Below are positions 6,681-8,725 of a stretch of 8,725 nucleotides of DNA, piece after piece. Position 1 is the first letter of the stretch, and each line of letters begins with the position of its first letter. Location of the stretch: positions 1 through 8,725 of the forward strand of contig PGXR01000133.1 in NCBI GenBank assembly GCA_002839245.1, given 5' to 3'. The notes under the pieces were generated by a model. That model was not told the DNA's origin and did no database searches. It was given only the letters and a program-made list of their open reading frames with translations. The position numbers and the translations under genes are program-made. Source of the DNA: Spirochaetae bacterium HGW-Spirochaetae-7 (GTDB lineage: Bacteria; Spirochaetota; Spirochaetia; Treponematales; UBA12059).

Positions 6681-7530
6681 CAGGGCCTCCGGACCAGTTG
6701 AGCTTCGACCTCAGCACCTGGAAGAATGCGCCGCGTTCCCCGCGGAACAGCCGCGCCTTGAAGGCCGAACGCCGGAAAAAGACGCGGTCACCTTCCAAGA
6801 GGTCGAAGAAATCCTGGCCATCTACGGTCAGCACCGTATTCTCCCTCTGGCCAGGCTCGACGAACAGCTCTATCGTCTCGCCGCCAGGCATGACGAAGGG
6901 CCGGTTCGACAGTGTGAACGGTGATATCGGCGTGAACGACATCGCCTCCATGTCCGGATCGAGTACCGGCCCGCCGGCCGCGAGCGAATAGGCCGTGGAG
7001 CCGGTAGGAGTCGAGACTATCAGGCCATCCGACCGGTACCGTCCCAAGGGGCACCCGTTAATGAAAATGCTCTGCGTCACGATCTTGGCCGGCCCGGCGC
7101 CTGATACGACTCCATCGTTCAGCGCGCTGAAACCGGCCACCAGCTTGCCGTTCCTCTCGACCGATATTTCAAGCATGAATCGTTCCGATATGGCGAGCCG
7201 TCCGGAGACCGCTTCATCGAACCTAATCTGCCACTCTTCGCGCTTGACCCATGCAATGAAACCAAGGGTTCCGAGGTTGATAGGCAGGATGGGTACGCCG
7301 AACGGAGCCGCGACGCGTGCGGCATACAGCACCGTTCCATCGCCGCCCAGGCTCACGAGGATATCCGCACCTTCGATGGGCGATACTGCCCCCCGCGATT
7401 GCCCGAACGGAATGAGGGAACATATCCAGCCTGAAGCCGACAAGACCGACTCCATTTCCCTGGACATCCGCTCCGCATCGTCCTTGAGGATGTTGACTAG
7501 AATGGCCACGTGGCCGCGAGTCGCATTCAA
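6673..7530 (-). CDS. nadK: NAD kinase (ATP/polyphosphate-NAD kinase)
   Basis: At 285 residues this fits bacterial NAD kinases, which phosphorylate NAD to NADP in the cytoplasm and set the NADP(H) pool. Visible features: an N-terminal Rossmann-like strand (HVAILVNILKDDAE), the catalytic GGDGT (62-66, D64), the NAD-contacting ND pair in ALNDGVV (138-139), the glycine-rich STPTGSTAYSLAAGGP (173-188), and PISPFTLSNRP (201-211) in the C-terminal beta domain. All key motifs are present. The start is a TTG at 7530, chosen because GGGAGGG (7542-7536) sits exactly 5 nt upstream and the N-terminus is complete from there; a nearby ATG is out of frame. The gene begins 14 nt after the DegT-like gene and overlaps recN by 8 nt. 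Pairing of nadK with recN is common in bacteria. Confidence 0.96.
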   Translation of the reverse strand: MNATRGHVAILVNILKDDAERMSREMESVLSASGWICSLIPFGQSRGAVSPIEGADILVSLGGDGTVLYAARVAAPFGVPILPINLGTLGFIAWVKREEWQIRFDEAVSGRLAISERFMLEISVERNGKLVAGFSALNDGVVSGAGPAKIVTQSIFINGCPLGRYRSDGLIVSTPTGSTAYSLAAGGPVLDPDMEAMSFTPISPFTLSNRPFVMPGGETIELFVEPGQRENTVLTVDGQDFFDLLEGDRVFFRRSAFKARLFRGERGAFFQVLRSKLNWSGGPDA

Positions 7531-7535
7531 GGCGT

Positions 7536-7542
7536 CCCTCCC
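7536..7542 (-). promoter_or_regulatory. Shine-Dalgarno site supporting the TTG start of nadK
   Basis: GGGAGGG, read on the minus strand, sits 5 nt before TTG at 7530. It lies wholly in the 14-nt gap after the DegT-like stop, and it decides the start in the absence of any in-frame ATG there. Confidence 0.75.
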
Positions 7543-7544
7543 GA

Positions 7545-8570
7545 CTACGGCAATGTAGCTAATACCTTGGCGATCTTCTGTGCGGCGTTCTTCCCGATTC
7601 GCTGGTTGAGGGGGAACGCGACTGCCCTATTGACAAGGGAAGCGGCGAGCGGGCAAAGCCCTTCGGGAACGAAACCGTGCGCCGAGCATGTACCGTCGAA
7701 GGCCATCGCCGTATCGACGTCCTTCTTCTTGGCATAGGAGCGGACATCCTTGATGCCCGACTCAAGCAGGACGACGCAACCGAAGTTGGACGGCTCGCAA
7801 TCGCAGGCGGAAGCCAACAGCCTCTTGCGAGACCGCGCCAGCGACTGCGCGTACAGATCGGCGAGCTCGCGCCTCTTTTCATGGAATTTCCCCATGTCCT
7901 TGACCTGTGACAGGGCAAGGGCTGCGTTCATGTCGCCCATCCGCTCTTCATCGAGCAACCCTTCGGAAACGTTCCGGAGCGCCTGGGCTTCCCTCCTGCC
8001 GGGCGCGAACAACAACGCGCCGCCCCCGGCGGTGATCGAGCACGCGTGTTCGAGGCCGACTATCGTAACGGCCCCGAGAAAACCAGCCTTGGCTTCTCCC
8101 GTGCCCGCACCTATCGAGTACGTGGCATCCTCGATCACGGGGATTCCGAGGTCGACGAGAATCGCCGGGTCAGGCATTATGCCCCACGGTTCAGCCAGGT
8201 ATAAAGCCTTTACCGGCTCTGAAGCCATGCGCTTCAGGGACTCGGAAGTCAAGGAAGCGCTTGCCGTATCGACATCGAGCCATACCGGCGCCAAGCCTCG
8301 TGCCTTCAGCACCTTGTATGCCCAGGCTTGCGACAATGCGGACAGAGCGATTGAATCGCCGGGTGCAAGGCCGAGGCAATCCAGGGCGACATCCAACGCC
8401 ACCATCGTGCTTCTGAGGGCGATTCCGTACTCGAAACCGAGCCGTTCCTTCGCGATCTTCAGGAAGCGATCGGTAAAATCACCGGGGCATAGACGATCGG
8501 TAACGAGGCAGTTGAGGACAGAATCCATATCCTTCCGGCGGACATACGAGCTACGGGCGAGAATTTCCAT
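7545..8570 (-). CDS. DegT/DnrJ/EryC1/StrS-fold protein lacking the PLP lysine
   Basis: The protein is 341 residues, slightly short for the sugar aminotransferase family (usually 360-400). Family members use pyridoxal phosphate (PLP) to aminate keto-sugars for surface polysaccharides. The fold signature is clear: CPGDFTDRF (28-36), ALRSTMVALDVAL (51-63) matching the cofactor-phosphate loop, LAPGDSIALSAL (68-79), VWLDVD (96-101), IEDATYSIGA (146-155) with D148 for the pyridine nitrogen, and a C-terminal MGDMNAALALSQV and FPLNQRIG. Where the family has FSFHxxKNIT before the glycine-rich loop, this protein has GLEHACSITAGGG (172-184), putting cysteine 177 in place of the Schiff-base lysine. Ordinary transamination is therefore doubtful; a dehydratase-like or non-enzymatic role is possible. 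The ATG at 8570 follows the CheW stop by 11 nt, with a weak ribosome site. No other polysaccharide genes are nearby. Confidence 0.85.
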   Translation of the reverse strand: MEILARSSYVRRKDMDSVLNCLVTDRLCPGDFTDRFLKIAKERLGFEYGIALRSTMVALDVALDCLGLAPGDSIALSALSQAWAYKVLKARGLAPVWLDVDTASASLTSESLKRMASEPVKALYLAEPWGIMPDPAILVDLGIPVIEDATYSIGAGTGEAKAGFLGAVTIVGLEHACSITAGGGALLFAPGRREAQALRNVSEGLLDEERMGDMNAALALSQVKDMGKFHEKRRELADLYAQSLARSRKRLLASACDCEPSNFGCVVLLESGIKDVRSYAKKKDVDTAMAFDGTCSAHGFVPEGLCPLAASLVNRAVAFPLNQRIGKNAAQKIAKVLATLP

Positions 8571-8581
8571 GAATGCGGAGC

Positions 8582-8725
8582 CTACTTCCGGATCTCTTCG
8601 ATTTTTTGAAGTTCCTTGGCATTGAACAGCTTCCTGATATCGAGAATGATGAGATAGCCGTTCTTCTGGTTGACAACGCCCTGGATGTACTCCGCCCCGA
8701 TACCGGTTATCATCTGTGGCGGGGG
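8582..8725 (-). CDS. cheW: CheW-like chemotaxis coupling protein, C-terminal fragment
   Basis: The frame is open from the right edge to a TAG at 8584-8582, giving the last 47 residues. The sequence begins PPPQMITGIGAEYIQGVV, continues NGYLIILDIRKLFNAKEL and ends IEEIRK. This is the typical end of a CheW domain: the Y-I-x-G-V strand, the L-I-I-L-D strand, then a helix with KLF. CheW links membrane chemoreceptors to the kinase CheA in the cytoplasm. A CheA or CheV C-terminus would contain similar strands, but the short tail after KLF with an immediate stop favours stand-alone CheW. The DegT-like gene starts 11 nt downstream, so cheW is probably the upstream part of the same operon. Confidence 0.88.
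   Translation of the reverse strand, partial: PPPQMITGIGAEYIQGVVNQKNGYLIILDIRKLFNAKELQKIEEIRK

Noticed and set aside
7750..8625. Plus-strand open frame of 291 codons
   Set aside because: It is antisense to the clear DegT-fold gene and the cheW end; Ser/Arg/Pro-rich composition, no domain.

Overview
The window looks like chromosomal DNA from an anaerobic, GC-rich spirochaete, probably a treponeme relative. This rests on gene content and order. The minus strand reads cheW (partial) - DegT-like protein - NAD kinase - recN - coiled-coil hypothetical, an order I recall, without being able to check, from the Treponema pallidum TP0439-TP0443 region. An aldehyde:ferredoxin oxidoreductase (AOR) fragment at the left edge points to an anaerobe. 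I see no mobile element, CRISPR array, tRNA or rRNA.

Layout, right to left. (A) 8725-4171, minus strand: a compact run of five genes with gaps of 11 and 14 nt and overlaps of 8 and 1-4 nt, so probably one transcript whose promoter lies outside the window. It encodes the CheW C-terminus, a DegT/DnrJ/EryC1-fold protein that seems to lack its catalytic lysine, a TTG-started NAD kinase, the DNA-repair ATPase RecN, and an unrecognised cytoplasmic coiled-coil protein. (B) 3728-4132, plus strand: a complete tetrameric-type cytidine deaminase, convergent with block A and divergent from block C. (C) 3603-1, minus strand: a second compact run made of a membrane-anchored beta-propeller-like protein, an exported M23-peptidase-like protein without recognisable zinc ligands, a zinc-ribbon SAM methyltransferase, and the N-terminal 262 residues of an AOR-family protein that runs off the left edge.

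The only sizeable intergenic stretch is 3604-3727, between the divergent block C and cdd. It holds candidate promoters in both directions and a perfect 7-bp dyad overlapping both -10 elements, a plausible shared operator. The rest is almost wholly coding, and the many plus-strand open frames there are antisense shadows.

Block A combines housekeeping functions (NADP supply, double-strand-break repair, chemotaxis) with two proteins of unknown role. Block C pairs two envelope proteins, probably a structural or binding module, with a methyltransferase and a tungsten/molybdopterin-type oxidoreductase. The most notable points are the two enzyme-fold proteins whose catalytic residues appear to be gone, each inside a tight operon.
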